DNA of 64,000 bases, from NCBI GenBank assembly GCA_027493545.1, contig JAOSKR010000001.1, positions 400,001-464,000 of the forward strand, written 5' to 3'. This DNA is from Roseovarius sp. GTDB taxonomy: Bacteria > Pseudomonadota > Alphaproteobacteria > Rhodobacterales > Rhodobacteraceae. Under the pieces are notes generated by a model, which was not told the DNA's origin, ran no database searches, and was given only the letters and a program-made list of their open reading frames with translations. Shown in pieces: positions 48,293-57,302 of the stretch; position 1 is the first letter of the stretch, and each line of letters opens with the position of its first letter. The translations under genes and the position numbers were made by a program.

Positions 48293-48782
48293 CTACATGT
48301 CCTGACGCGCGATATCGACGATCAGCACGTTCCTGACCGCGTCGCCCAGAATGCCGCGCGCGGTCTCGGTCAGGGCCGCGCGCAGGACATCGAGCGTGTT
48401 GCCGTCGGTGAACGTGCCCGCGAACCCGCCCATGTTGGCGTGATCGAACAGCACCTGCAGCAGGGCGTCGCGCAGCTTGGGTTCGCGCGCATAGACGATG
48501 TCGCGCTTGCCCTCGCCGATCTCGATGCTCAGTGACATCACCACCAGCGAATTGACCTGTTTGCCCGCCACCACCGGCACGACGAACTGGTTGTTGAGCT
48601 TGACATAGTCCGCCCCGCCCGTCTCTTCGTGGCGGTCGTGCCCCCGTCGCGGCTGCCTCGGGGGCGGCGTGTCCGGCCTCGATCTGCCCGGCCGGGGGCA
48701 GGGGGCGCAGCGCCAGCCCCGCGCCGACGCCGCCGGCCGCGCCAGCCGGGCCAAGGATCAGGGGAAGGACCAGGTTCCGCAT
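48293..48782 (-). CDS. second FliL-family protein, one frameshift
   Basis: About 162 residues. N-terminal helix MRNLVLPLILGPAGAAGGVGAG, a Pro/Ala linker, and then, after a one-base break near 48635-48645, the periplasmic domain DYVKLNNQFVVPVVAGKQVN to VRNVLIVDIARQDM. The pattern (F-V-P-V, E-PKLRDALLQVLF, L-D-I) is FliL-type but differs from the fliL at 38200-38697 and is grouped with the L-ring and rod operon. It is convergent with the FliJ-like gene and downstream of flgH. Confidence 0.75.
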
Positions 48783-48794
48783 GCGGGTGCCCCC

Positions 48795-49526
48795 TCAGAA
48801 CGGCAGGATCATGTCGAGCACCTGCTGGCCGTAGCGGGGCTGCTGGACATCGGTGATCTGGCCGCGGCCGCCATAGGAGATGCGCGCCGAGGCGATCTTG
48901 TCATAGGTGATCTCGTTGCGCCGCGAGATGTCGGCGGGGCGGACATAGCCCTCGACCAGCAGTTCGCGCAGCTCGAAATTGACCCGCACCTCCTGCGTAC
49001 CGGCGATCTCGAGCACGCCGTTCGGGAGCACGTTGGTGACTGTCGCGGCGATGCGCAGGGTCAGCTCCTCCCGCCGGCGGACGCTGCCGTCGCCGCCTGC
49101 CGATCCGGTCGAGCCGAGAGAGACCGCCTCGGCCATGCTCGCGCCCTCGGGCAGTTTCTCGTCGATGCGCTGCGGCAGACCGAAGAGATGAGGGATGTTC
49201 AGCGTCTCCGAACCCTGGCGCGAGCGCGAGGTGCGGTTGGAGATCGACGCCTCGTCGTCGATCTCGATCACCACGGTCAGGATATCGCCCCGGCGCATCG
49301 CGCGGCGGTCGCCGAGCAGCGATTGCTGGCCGCCGCTCCAGGTCGACGCGCGGTCGACCAGGGTCCCGGGCTCGGCACTGAGCGGCAGGCCGGGATAGAG
49401 CATCGCGGCGTGTTCGTCGCTCTCGCCAGCCTCCGAAAGGCTGGGCGCGCGGCCAAGGTGGTCGATCCGCCCGCAGGCGGCGGGCAGCAGCAGCAGGATG
49501 ACCGAGAAACGGATGAGGAATGCCAA
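48795..49526 (-). CDS. flgH: FlgH, flagellar L-ring lipoprotein, TTG start
   Basis: Outer-membrane ring of the basal body. 243 residues. Lipobox LPAAC after RFSVILLL. Family blocks: SLLGDRRAMRRGDILTVVIEIDDEASISNRT, LTLRIAATVTNVLPNGVLEIAGTQEVRVN and GYVRPADISRRNEITYDKIASARISYGGRG. No ATG fits; a TTG at 49526 follows a perfect AGGAGG (part of it inside the flgA stop region) at the right distance and begins the signal peptide, so it is taken as start. An in-frame ATG at 49601 is too far inside flgA. Confidence 0.92.
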   Translation of the reverse strand: MAFLIRFSVILLLLPAACGRIDHLGRAPSLSEAGESDEHAAMLYPGLPLSAEPGTLVDRASTWSGGQQSLLGDRRAMRRGDILTVVIEIDDEASISNRTSRSRQGSETLNIPHLFGLPQRIDEKLPEGASMAEAVSLGSTGSAGGDGSVRRREELTLRIAATVTNVLPNGVLEIAGTQEVRVNFELRELLVEGYVRPADISRRNEITYDKIASARISYGGRGQITDVQQPRYGQQVLDMILPF

Positions 49527-49536
49527 GCCGGACCTC

Positions 49537-49962
49537 CTAGGGGGAAACGTGGATGCGGCCGTCGTCGCCGACGATGCCCGGCACGGTGTTGCGCGAGGCA
49601 AGGTTCATCGCGCGCACCCGCTCGCCCGCCCCGGCGCGCGACAGCGAGCGCCCCTCGGCCAGAATGAACAGCCCGCCGTGGTCGAAGACGAGGGTGACGA
49701 TCTGGTTGCGCTCGACCAGCGCCGGCGCCCCGACATCGCCCAGCCGGATCGGGCGGCCGGCATAGAGCGCGACGCGCGTCTCCCGACCGATGAGCTCGGC
49801 GGGTGTGGTCGCGACGCCCGGCGCGTCGCCGTCGGTGACCGCGATGTCCTGTTCGGTGATGACGCTTTGCGCCCGGATCGTGCGGGCGGCGACGATCATG
49901 TCGGCCGTTGCCGCCGCGGGCGGGACCGCAAGCACCATCGTGGCGAGGGCAAGCCGCAGCAT
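49537..49962 (-). CDS. flgA: FlgA, P-ring assembly chaperone
   Basis: 141 residues with a signal peptide (LALATMVLAVPPAAATA). SAF-type domain: TIRAQSVITEQDIAVTDGD, then ELIGRETRVALYAGRPIRLGDVG and RNQIVTLVFDHGGLFILAEG. Helps FlgI assemble in the periplasm. The start coincides with the flgG stop (overlap by one base); the stop lies at the flgH RBS. Confidence 0.93.
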   Translation of the reverse strand: MLRLALATMVLAVPPAAATADMIVAARTIRAQSVITEQDIAVTDGDAPGVATTPAELIGRETRVALYAGRPIRLGDVGAPALVERNQIVTLVFDHGGLFILAEGRSLSRAGAGERVRAMNLASRNTVPGIVGDDGRIHVSP

Positions 49963-50748
49963 TAGCGCACCTGCGTGGTCGCGCCGAGCATCTGGTCGGC
50001 GGCCGAGATCACCTTGGCGTTGAGCTCATAGCCGCGCTGGGCCTCGATCAGTTCGGTCACCTCGCGCACGGCATCGACCGAGCTGTCCTCGAGGTAGCCC
50101 TGCCTGAGCGTTCCCAGCCCGTCACGTCCAGGCGATCCGGCGAGCGGCTGGCCCGAGCCTTCGGTTTCGAGAAAGAGATTGCCGCCGATCGCCTCCAGCC
50201 CCTTGGGGTTGGCGAAGCCGACAAGGTCGAGCTGGCCCAGCAGTTCGGCCTCGGGGGTGTCCGAGAAATAGGCGTAGACCTCGCCATCGGCGTTGATCGA
50301 CAGGCTCCGGGCATCCGCGGGAATGGTGATCTCGGGGGCCACGGCAAAACCGTCGGAGGTGACCACCAGCCCGTCGCCCGAGCGTTTGAGCGCGCCGTCG
50401 CGGGTATAGGCCGACTGCCCCGAGGGCAGCGTCACCTCGAAAAAAGCCGTTGCCGTCGATGGCAAGGTCGAGGTCGCCCCCGGTCTGCGACAGCGCCCCC
50501 TGGGCGAGGTGGACCGAGACCGCCGCCGGGCGTACGCCCAGGCCCAGCTGCACGCCGGTGGGCAGCACCGTGCCATCGAGCGCGTTGATGGTGCCGGCGC
50601 GGCTTTGCTGCTGATAGTGCAGGTCGGCAAACTCGGCCCGGCGGGTGTTGTAGCCGGTGGTCGACATGTTGGCGAGGTTGTTGGAAATGGTTTCCACCCG
50701 CATCTGCTGGGCGGCCATCCCGGTGGCGGCGATCTTGAGGGCGCGCAT
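49962..50748 (-). CDS. flgG: FlgG, distal rod protein, one frameshift
   Basis: About 262 residues. N-terminus MRALKIAATGMAAQQMRVET, then ISNNLANMSTTGYNTRRAEF, is near-invariant for FlgG. One extra T in the T run (A run on the plus strand, 50439-50444) breaks the frame after AIDGNGFF; the correct sequence continues EVTLPSGQSAYTRDGALKRS. The C-terminal coil TELIEAQRGYELNAKVISAADQMLGATTQVR is intact. It lies between flgF and flgA. Confidence 0.95.
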
Positions 50749-50775
50749 GGGCGTCTCCCTGGGTTCTGGTTGCGG

Positions 50776-51491
50776 TTACCGGCGGGTCAGCGCCTGGATT
50801 GCCTCGCGCAGGCGTTCGTTGTCGGCGTCGAGAAAGCTCTGCCCCAGCTCGTAGGCGCGCTGCACCTCGATCATCCGCGCCACCTGCAGGATCGGATCGA
50901 CGTTGGCGTTTTCCAGGAACCCCTGCACGATGCGGCCCTCGGCCGCCGGCTCGATCCCGCCGGCCGCGTGGAAAAGCGTGCCGCCCTCGCGCACCAGATC
51001 GGTCGGGTCGGCCGGGCGCACAAGCCCGATCTGGCCCAGCGGCTGCCCCGCGGCGCTGATGGTGCCATCGGCGGCGACGCTGAAATCCGGGGCGTCGGGG
51101 GGACGAAGATCGGCGCGCCGCCGCCGTCCAGCACCCGGTGCCCGTCCGGCGTGACCAGATCGCCCGTGGCCGAGACGGCAAGGCTGCCGGCGCGGGTCAG
51201 CCGTTCGCCGGCCGCGGTCTCGACCAGGAAGAACCCCGGCCCCTCGATCGCCAGATCGAGGCGGCCGCCGGTTTTTGTCAGCGCGCCCTGCTCGAGCGAG
51301 ACGTTGCGCACCGATGCATGCGCCATCGAAAGCGACGGCCCGTTCCCGGCCCGGCGGACATATTCGGAAAAGATCACCCCCTCCTGCCGGTAGCCGGTGG
51401 TCGAGGCGTTGGCGATGTTGTTGGCCAAAACCTGCATTTCCGTCAGAAGGCCGGTCTGGCGGGTCAGCGTGGTATAGGACAAGGCCCCCAT
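50776..51491 (-). CDS. flgF: FlgF, proximal rod protein, one frameshift
   Basis: About 238 residues. LTRQTGLLTEMQVLANNIANASTTGYRQEGVIFSEY is the N-terminal rod signature. One C is missing (coding) from the C run at about 51099-51104, after GGGAPIFVPP; the next frame reads DAPDFSVAADGTISAAGQPLG. The C-terminal coil is MIEVQRAYELGQSFLDADNERLREAIQALTRR. It begins one base before the fliQ stop. Confidence 0.93.
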
Positions 51492-51492
51492 G

Positions 51493-51762
51493 TCAGCCTC
51501 CGATGATGAGCGGGATCAGCCGGGTCTGGAAAAAGCCGACCAGGGTCTCGGTCATGAACCCCATGGTCAGCCAGAACACCGCGACGATGGCGGCGAGCTT
51601 GGGCACGAAGGTCAGCGACATTTCCTGGATCGAGGTCAGCGCCCGGAAGAGCCCGACGACGAGCCCGGCGAGCAGCGCGACACCGAGGATCGGCAGCGAA
51701 ATGGCGGTCGCCACCCACAGTCCCTGGCGCATCGAATCGAAGAGGACCGCCTCGTCGTGCAT
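51493..51762 (-). CDS. fliQ: FliQ, export gate protein
   Basis: 89 residues with two helices: GLWVATAISLPILGVALLAGLVVGLFRALTSIQEMSLTFVPKLAAIVAVF has the FliQ signature (ALTSIQEMTLTFVPK). Part of the FliPQR channel. It is packed between fliE and flgF with three-base and one-base gaps. Confidence 0.97.
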   Translation of the reverse strand: MHDEAVLFDSMRQGLWVATAISLPILGVALLAGLVVGLFRALTSIQEMSLTFVPKLAAIVAVFWLTMGFMTETLVGFFQTRLIPLIIGG

Positions 51763-51765
51763 GGT

Positions 51766-52056
51766 TCAGACCGGCATCCGCAGGATTTCCTGATACGCCT
51801 CGACGACCTTGTCGCGCACCGTCACCACGGTTTCGACCGCCAGTTCCGACTGCGCCAGCGCCTGCACGAGAGCGTGCGGATCGGCGTCGCCGGTCATCGC
51901 CGCCCTCGCCATCGCCTCGCCCTGTTCGAGCGTGGCGGCGAAATCCCGCGCGGCCTCCTTTGCCGCCGAGCCGGGGCCGGTTCCCGCGGACCGGGCCTCG
52001 GTTGCCGGACGGGCCGCGGTGTATCCTTGCGCGGCTCCCAGTGCGCCGATATCCAT
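51766..52056 (-). CDS. fliE: FliE, MS-ring/rod junction protein
   Basis: 96 residues. C-terminal FliE pattern: HALVQALAQSELAVETVVTVRDKVVEAYQEILRMPV. Links FliF to the rod. Gene order flgB-flgC-fliE-fliQ is typical. Confidence 0.95.
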   Translation of the reverse strand: MDIGALGAAQGYTAARPATEARSAGTGPGSAAKEAARDFAATLEQGEAMARAAMTGDADPHALVQALAQSELAVETVVTVRDKVVEAYQEILRMPV

Positions 52057-52082
52057 TCTGGATCTCCTTTCTGCGTGATCTG

Positions 52083-52475
52083 CTACCTGCGCAGCAGCTC
52101 GAAGAGGTTCTTCGACATCGCCCGGGCCTGTTCGAACATCTTGAGATTGGCCTCGTAGCTGCGCTGCGCCTCGCGGGCGTCGGCGAGCTCGATCACCAGG
52201 TTGACGTTCGACCCGGAAAAATAGCCGTTTTCATCGGCCAGCGGGTGCGAGGGGTCGTAGATGCGCTGCGGCTCGGCCGGATCGAGGCGCACGCGCCCGG
52301 TTTCGACCCGCCCCGCCGGGCCCCCGGCGTCAACGACCGAACGAAACGGCACCGTCTTGCGCCGGTAGCCGGGCGTGTCGGCGTTGGCGATGTTTTCCGA
52401 CAGGTGGCGCAGACGCTGCGACTGGGCCCTGAGCCCGCTGGCGGAAATCGAGAGCGCGTCGGAGAATTCGGTCAT
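52083..52475 (-). CDS. flgC: FlgC, proximal rod protein
   Basis: 130 residues. N-terminal SISASGLRAQSQRLRHLSENIANADTPGYRRKTVPF and C-terminal VNLVIELADAREAQRSYEANLKMFEQARAMSKNLFELLRR are the rod-protein ends. It follows flgB by 11 bases. Confidence 0.96.
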   Translation of the reverse strand: MTEFSDALSISASGLRAQSQRLRHLSENIANADTPGYRRKTVPFRSVVDAGGPAGRVETGRVRLDPAEPQRIYDPSHPLADENGYFSGSNVNLVIELADAREAQRSYEANLKMFEQARAMSKNLFELLRR

Positions 52476-52486
52476 GCCGCGCCCCC

Positions 52487-52870
52487 TTACCTGCGGCCCA
52501 GCGCGCCGCGCAGGATATCCAGCGACGAGCGGTAGATGGCGAGCGCGCGATCGTGCTGGCGCATGGTGTCGGCGGCGTGGATCATCTCGGTCTCGAGCGA
52601 CACTGAGTTGCCGTTCGGGTCGGGCACGGCGCCGGGCCGGTCATGCACGGCAGGCGGTTGCGAGCCGGCGGCAACGAGATGGCCGGGACGCGTGGCGCGC
52701 AGGCCGAAGCCGCCGCCCGCGCCGAGGACGGCCTCGAAGGGCGGAATGTCCCGGGCGGCATAGCCCGGCGTATCGGCATTGGCCATGTTGCGCGCGATCA
52801 CCGTCTGCCGGGCGCCGGCGTGCTCGGCCATCGCGTGAGCCGTGCGGAAGACCGCAAGGTTTTCGAACAT
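52487..52870 (-). CDS. flgB: FlgB, proximal rod protein
   Basis: 127 residues. MFENLAVFRTAHAMAEHAGARQTVIARNMANADTPGYAARDIPPFE is the FlgB start; C-terminal SLETEMIHAADTMRQHDRALAIYRSSLDILRGALGRR. The ATG at 52870 (GGGAG upstream) is preferred to an in-frame one at 52897. First gene of flgB-flgC-fliE-fliQ-flgF-flgG-flgA-flgH-fliL2; divergent from fliI across 85 bp. Confidence 0.95.
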   Translation of the reverse strand: MFENLAVFRTAHAMAEHAGARQTVIARNMANADTPGYAARDIPPFEAVLGAGGGFGLRATRPGHLVAAGSQPPAVHDRPGAVPDPNGNSVSLETEMIHAADTMRQHDRALAIYRSSLDILRGALGRR

Positions 52871-52955
52871 CGGGGCTTCTCCCTCGATTGGCTTCAATCA
52901 AGGCTTAACCCCGATTCGTTTAGAAACGGTTGTCGGAACCTGACCGGAGCGCACG

Positions 52956-54404
52956 ATGACCCGCCCCGCCCTTGCCACCCTGCAGGCCGAGATCGCCGCG
53001 CTTCGCCCCGAACATGCGGTCGGGCGGGTCGCGGCCATCGACGGCAATCTCCTGCGATTGACCGGCCTGTCGGCGCGCGCCCGGCTGGGCGACATGCTGC
53101 GGCTGCCGCGCCCGGGGGCGCCGCCGCTTTGGGGCGAGGTGCTGACGCTCACGCCCGATCATGTGACGATGCTGCCCGATGAGCCTCCGGCCGGGGTCGC
53201 GCTGGGCCAGCGGGTGCTGCTGGAACAAGCCGGCGGCATCGCCCCTGACGCGTCCTGGATCGGGCGTATCGTCGACCCTTCCGGTCGGGCGCTCGATGGC
53301 CGTCCGATCCTGCGCGGGGCGGCGGCGCGGCCGCTGGTGGCGCCGCCGCCCGCCCCGGCCGCCCGCCGCGTTCTGGGCGAGCGGCTGGAGACCGGGATGG
53401 CGGTCTTCAACACGCTCCTGCCGGTGGTGCGGGGCCAGCGGGTGGGGCTCTTTGCGGGCTCGGGCGTGGGCAAGAGCAGCCTGCTGGGACAACTGGGCCG
53501 GCACATGCAGGCCGATGTAGTGGTGTTCGCGCTCATCGGCGAGCGCGGGCGCGAATTGCGCGAGTTCACCGAAACCGTGCTCGGGCCCGGGGGCATGCAC
53601 CGCTCGGTCGTCGTCGCCGCCACCTCGGATCGCTCGCCGCTGGTGCGCCGCCGCTGCGCATGGACGGCGATGGCCGTGGCCGAGCATTTCCGCGACGAGG
53701 GCGCGCATGTGCTGCTGCTGGCCGATTCGGTGACCCGTTTCGCCGAGGCTCATCGCGAGATCGCCATCGCGGCGGGCGAGCTGCCGGCGCTGCGCGGCTA
53801 TCCCGCCTCGACCGCACATCAGATCATGACGCTGGCCGAACGCGCCGGGCCGGGGCCCGAGGGCGCGGGCGACATCACCGCCCTCTTCAGCGTGCTGGTT
53901 GCCGGCTCGGACATGGACGAGCCGGTGGCCGACATCCTGAGAGGCGTGCTCGACGGTCATGTGGTGCTCGACCGTGCGATCGCCGAGCGCGGGCGCTATC
54001 CGGCGATCGACCTCCTGCGTTCGGTCTCGCGCAGCCTGCCGCGCGCGGCGAATGCCGAGGAGAACGCACTGATCCGGCGCGCCCGCGGCCTGCTGGGCGC
54101 CTATGCGCGATCGGAGATGATGATCCGGGCCGGGCTCTATGCCGAGGGCAGCGATCCGGAACTGGACATGGCGCTTCGGGTTCATGCCGAACTCGACGCG
54201 TTTCTTTCCGAGCCCGAGACCGTCTCGGCGCGGACGAGCTTCGACCGGCTGGCGCTGATCCTGCGGCGGGCGGGTTCGTCCGCCGGATGGGGCGATGCCG
54301 GGCAGGGGCGTACACATCCGGGCCGGACTGCCGGCCGGACTGCCAGCCCTCCGGCCGATCCCTTGGACGCACGGGCAGGGGCGGCGATGCCGTCGCCGGG
54401 ATGA
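52956..54404 (+). CDS. fliI: FliI, flagellum-specific ATPase
   Basis: ATPase that drives unfolding and export of flagellar substrates. 482 residues, about 40 longer than many because of a Gly/Pro/Ala-rich tail. Walker A GLFAGSGVGKSSLLGQL is near residue 167, then IGERGRELREF, HVLLLADSVTRFAEAHREIA and GSDMDEPVADILRGVLDGHVVL, all typical of the F1-beta-like family. Stands alone on the plus strand between two minus-strand operons. Confidence 0.96.
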   Translation: MTRPALATLQAEIAALRPEHAVGRVAAIDGNLLRLTGLSARARLGDMLRLPRPGAPPLWGEVLTLTPDHVTMLPDEPPAGVALGQRVLLEQAGGIAPDASWIGRIVDPSGRALDGRPILRGAAARPLVAPPPAPAARRVLGERLETGMAVFNTLLPVVRGQRVGLFAGSGVGKSSLLGQLGRHMQADVVVFALIGERGRELREFTETVLGPGGMHRSVVVAATSDRSPLVRRRCAWTAMAVAEHFRDEGAHVLLLADSVTRFAEAHREIAIAAGELPALRGYPASTAHQIMTLAERAGPGPEGAGDITALFSVLVAGSDMDEPVADILRGVLDGHVVLDRAIAERGRYPAIDLLRSVSRSLPRAANAEENALIRRARGLLGAYARSEMMIRAGLYAEGSDPELDMALRVHAELDAFLSEPETVSARTSFDRLALILRRAGSSAGWGDAGQGRTHPGRTAGRTASPPADPLDARAGAAMPSPG

Positions 54405-54440
54405 CGGGCCGGGGGCCCGCACGCAGCCTTTTAAGGATCG

Positions 54441-55238
54441 CTAGCCGCGCCCCGCCTGCAGCAGGGTCAGTGCAATGGCCTGCGGCGAGAGCGATCCGCC
54501 GGCCTTCAGCTGGTCGCGCAGCAGAAAGGTCTCGATCAGCCGGTCGCGCGCACCGGCCTCGGTAAAGGCGTCGAGGCTCTCGATGCCGAGCTTTTCGCGC
54601 GCCGCCTGCTTGAAGATGTCGAGCTGGCGGTCGAGGTCGAGTTGTCCGACCCCGTCCGGCAGACCGAACGCGGTTTCGAACACGTCACGCAGCGGCAGGG
54701 TGCCGAGAATGCGAAACCAGCGGGTGTCGTCGGTGGCGTCATCGGCTCCGAGATCGGCCAGGTCGCGGGCCGCGTTCATGGCCAGGCGCAGGCTCTGGTC
54801 CTGCTCGCCGACGGCGACCTCGAACGACCGCGCGCGGAACCGCGCGGTGATGCCGGCGCCAAACCCCGCCTCTGATGTGCGCGGGCCGGCCGCATCGTCT
54901 CCGAAACCGAAGGCCGCGCTGAGCTGCCGGTAGCGATCGTCCGACAGCCGGTTGGCCAGCGCGTCGGGGTTGTCGGTGCCGCCCTCGAGCACCTTGCGGA
55001 TCAGAAACCGGCTGTCGATGTCCTCCTGCAGCCCGAAGGCGCCGAGTGCCACGCGCAGCAGCCGGCGGTCGGCGACCAGGTCTTCGGCGGTTTTCACCGT
55101 ACCGATCCGGGCCTCGAAATAGTCGGTGTCGCGCACGGTCTCGGGGGCGGCGTCGAAGGCCGCCCGCTGGGTGTCGAGGGTGCGGTTGAGCAGGTTCCAG
55201 CCGGGCAGGCCGGCAAGCGGCAGGACCGGGCGGAACAT
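54441..55238 (-). CDS. DUF1217-family flagellar protein
   Basis: 265 residues, soluble, helical: GWNLLNRTLDTQRAAFDAAPE, then ETVRDTDYFEARIGTVKTAEDLVADRRLLRVALGAFGLQEDIDSRFLIRKVLEGG, matching the pattern of DUF1217 proteins encoded in alphaproteobacterial flagellar clusters. Function unknown. It is the last gene of the fliC-flaF-flbT unit (its ATG overlaps the flbT stop), suggesting a role in filament formation or regulation. Confidence 0.78.
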   Translation of the reverse strand: MFRPVLPLAGLPGWNLLNRTLDTQRAAFDAAPETVRDTDYFEARIGTVKTAEDLVADRRLLRVALGAFGLQEDIDSRFLIRKVLEGGTDNPDALANRLSDDRYRQLSAAFGFGDDAAGPRTSEAGFGAGITARFRARSFEVAVGEQDQSLRLAMNAARDLADLGADDATDDTRWFRILGTLPLRDVFETAFGLPDGVGQLDLDRQLDIFKQAAREKLGIESLDAFTEAGARDRLIETFLLRDQLKAGGSLSPQAIALTLLQAGRG

Positions 55239-55642
55239 CAGCCGGCCCGGTGCGCCAGCAGCCGCTCTTCACGTGGCAGGAGCGCGCGCAGCGATTTCAG
55301 TGACTGGTAGTGATTGCCCTGCAGGAGCGCGCTGCTCGCCCGGGTCAGGGCGGCGCGGCTGTCGGGGTCGGTGAAGACCTGGCTCAGCTCCTCGATCCGG
55401 CGCAGCAGTTGCAGGCGCGCATCTTCCGGTGCGAGATCGCCCGACAGGACCAGCTGGGTGGCGTAGCAGGCGCGCCGGACCGGAGTGTTGGCCTCTTCCG
55501 GATGGATGGCGTCGCGCAGACGCAGGACGTTGGCGTCGGGCGTCACGATCGACATCCGCGAGCGGCGGTCGCCGTTTTCGATCACCGCGCCGTTGATCAG
55601 AACCCGCTCGCGCGGCCCGAGTTTCAGGACCAGCCCGCTCAT
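55238..55642 (-). CDS. flbT: FlbT, flagellin mRNA regulator
   Basis: 134 residues. SGLVLKLGPRERVLINGAVIENGDRRSRMSI and LRLRDAIHPEEANTPVRRACYATQLVLSGD match FlbT, which binds the 5' leader of flagellin mRNA in Caulobacter and destabilises it when the hook is unfinished. It overlaps flaF and the DUF1217 gene by four and one bases. Confidence 0.95.
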   Translation of the reverse strand: MSGLVLKLGPRERVLINGAVIENGDRRSRMSIVTPDANVLRLRDAIHPEEANTPVRRACYATQLVLSGDLAPEDARLQLLRRIEELSQVFTDPDSRAALTRASSALLQGNHYQSLKSLRALLPREERLLAHRAG

Positions 55643-56013
55643 GATGCCCCATCCCGGCCTCCGAGGCCGCGCATCACCGCGGTGTTGATGTCGATCAGCG
55701 GCCGGGCCGGCGCGCCGTCGCGCAGCACCTTGCCGCTGTGCAGGCGGGTGAATTCGGCAAGATAGAGGATCCGCGCACGCAGCCCGGGCGGCAGCAGATT
55801 GCCGTCTCCGGCCGCGTCGGAGGCGAGGATCGCCCAGAGCCTGCGGTTGTCGTGAATTGCGGCGGCGAGATCGTGGAACCGGGAGGGCGGTTTTGCCGCG
55901 GCCTTTAGGCGGCTGGTGATGCGGGCGAAGGCGTCGTATTCGGCGCCGCGCGGTGTTCGGACCGGATGTGCGGCTGTGCGGTAGGCCGCCTGTGCTTGCT
56001 GTGTCGCGTCCAC
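55639..56013 (-). CDS. flaF: FlaF, flagellin synthesis/secretion factor
   Basis: 124 residues. RTPRGAEYDAFARITSRLKAA and HDLAAAIHDNRRLWAILASDAAGDGNLLP are FlaF-typical, as is ARILYLAEFTRLHSGKVL. In Caulobacter FlaF acts with FlbT to balance flagellin synthesis. Directly downstream of fliC, behind a hairpin. Confidence 0.93.
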   Translation of the reverse strand: MDATQQAQAAYRTAAHPVRTPRGAEYDAFARITSRLKAAAKPPSRFHDLAAAIHDNRRLWAILASDAAGDGNLLPPGLRARILYLAEFTRLHSGKVLRDGAPARPLIDINTAVMRGLGGRDGAS

Positions 56014-56057
56014 GTCGGGCTCCTTTCAGGAATGGCTCGGGGTCTGATGGCGGGAAT

Positions 56058-56078
56058 GGGGCGCCGGAGAGGCGCCCC
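56058..56078 (-). terminator. hairpin between fliC and flaF
   Basis: Perfect 8-bp stem GGGGCGCC / GGCGCCCC with a 5-base loop, eight bases behind the fliC stop. It has no T tract, so partial termination or mRNA 3'-end protection that sets more fliC than flaF/flbT message is likely. Confidence 0.6.
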
Positions 56079-56086
56079 GCCCGGGG

Positions 56087-57302
56087 TCAGCCGCGGAACA
56101 GCGACAGGATCGACTGCGGTGCCTGGTTGGCGATCGACAGCGATTGCGTGGCCAGTTGCTGCTGCACCTGGAGGGCCTGCAGGCGCGCGGACGCCTCTTC
56201 CATGTCGGCATCGACCAGCGAGCCGATCCCCGAGGTCAGCGCATCGGTCAGGTTGGAGATGAACCTTCCCTGGGTTTCGATCCGCCCCTCGACGGAACCG
56301 GAAGGCCGCCGACGCGTCGATGGCGGTATCGATCAGCGTCTCGATCGCGCCCAGCGCCGATGCCGCGCCGCTGGAGCTGGACACGTTGATGCCGGCGAGT
56401 GCCCCCAGACCGCCCGAGCCGGCATTGGTGAACTGGCCGGAAACGAAGAGCGAAGCGGCGCCGTCGTTGGTGATGGTCAGCGTACCCGCGTTGGCGATAT
56501 TGTAATCCACCGTCACGTTGGCGCCCGATGCCTCGATCTGGGACTTGAGGTTGACGGCCACGATATCCTCGACCGAGGTGCTGGCGATGTCCTCGGCGGT
56601 GATGGTGTAGGACACTTCGGTATCGCCCAGGCGCATGGTGATCTTGTCGCCAGCGGCATAGCCGGGATCGACGATCACCACCGTTCCCTCGTCATCTGTT
56701 CCGCCGTTGGCGTCGAGGGCGAAACCGAAGCTGTCATCGTCGTCGACTGCCAGCCCGTCGGATCCGGTGAACGCGGCCTTGGCCGCATACCCGCCGGTGG
56801 CGAGGTCCTGGCCGGCGACGGTGATCGAAGACGCGGTCACATTGCCCGACCCGTCGCGGTCGAGCGAGGCCAGGATGCTGGCACTCGTGGTATTGCCGTC
56901 GATCAGGTTCAGACCGTTGAACTGCGCCGCCGAAACCACCGAATCGATCTGGTTCTTCAGTTCGGTCACGTCGTCGTTGATCTTGGAACGGTCGACGTTG
57001 TCTTCCTGCGCGGCGACGATCTTGGTTTTCATCTGGATCAGCAGGTCGGTCACGGTTTCGGCGGCGTTGCGGGCCACGGAAACGGTGGATTCGCCCAGGG
57101 ACAGGCTTTCCGACACCGCCTTGAAGCTGGCGACATCGGATTCCATGACCTTCGATACCGCGAAGATGGCGGCGTTGTCCTTGGCGTTGGCCACCTTCTT
57201 GCCGGTCGAGATCATGTCCTGGGTGCGCGCCAGGTCGGAGTTGATGGTCTTGAGGGTTTGCAGCGCCACCATGGCGCTGTTGTTCGTCAGAATGCTGGAC
57301 AT
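56087..57302 (-). CDS. fliC: flagellin, one frameshift
   Basis: About 405 residues. N-terminal D0-D1: SSILTNNSAMVALQTLKTINSDLARTQDMIS, with KKVANAKDNAAIFAVSKVM. The central part (about residues 150-300) is a Gly/Thr/Asp-rich variable domain with an acidic run (DDDDSF), making this flagellin longer than the roughly 280-residue alphaproteobacterial minimum. One extra base near 56303 breaks the frame after DASAAF; the true C-terminus is SVEGRIETQGRFISNLTDAL, then EEASARLQALQVQQQLATQSLSIANQAPQSILSLFRG. It is the only flagellin in the window. Confidence 0.94.

Noticed and set aside
52900-52930. CtrA box between flgB and fliI (TTAA...TTAG)
   Set aside because: Spacing is 11, not 7 bases.
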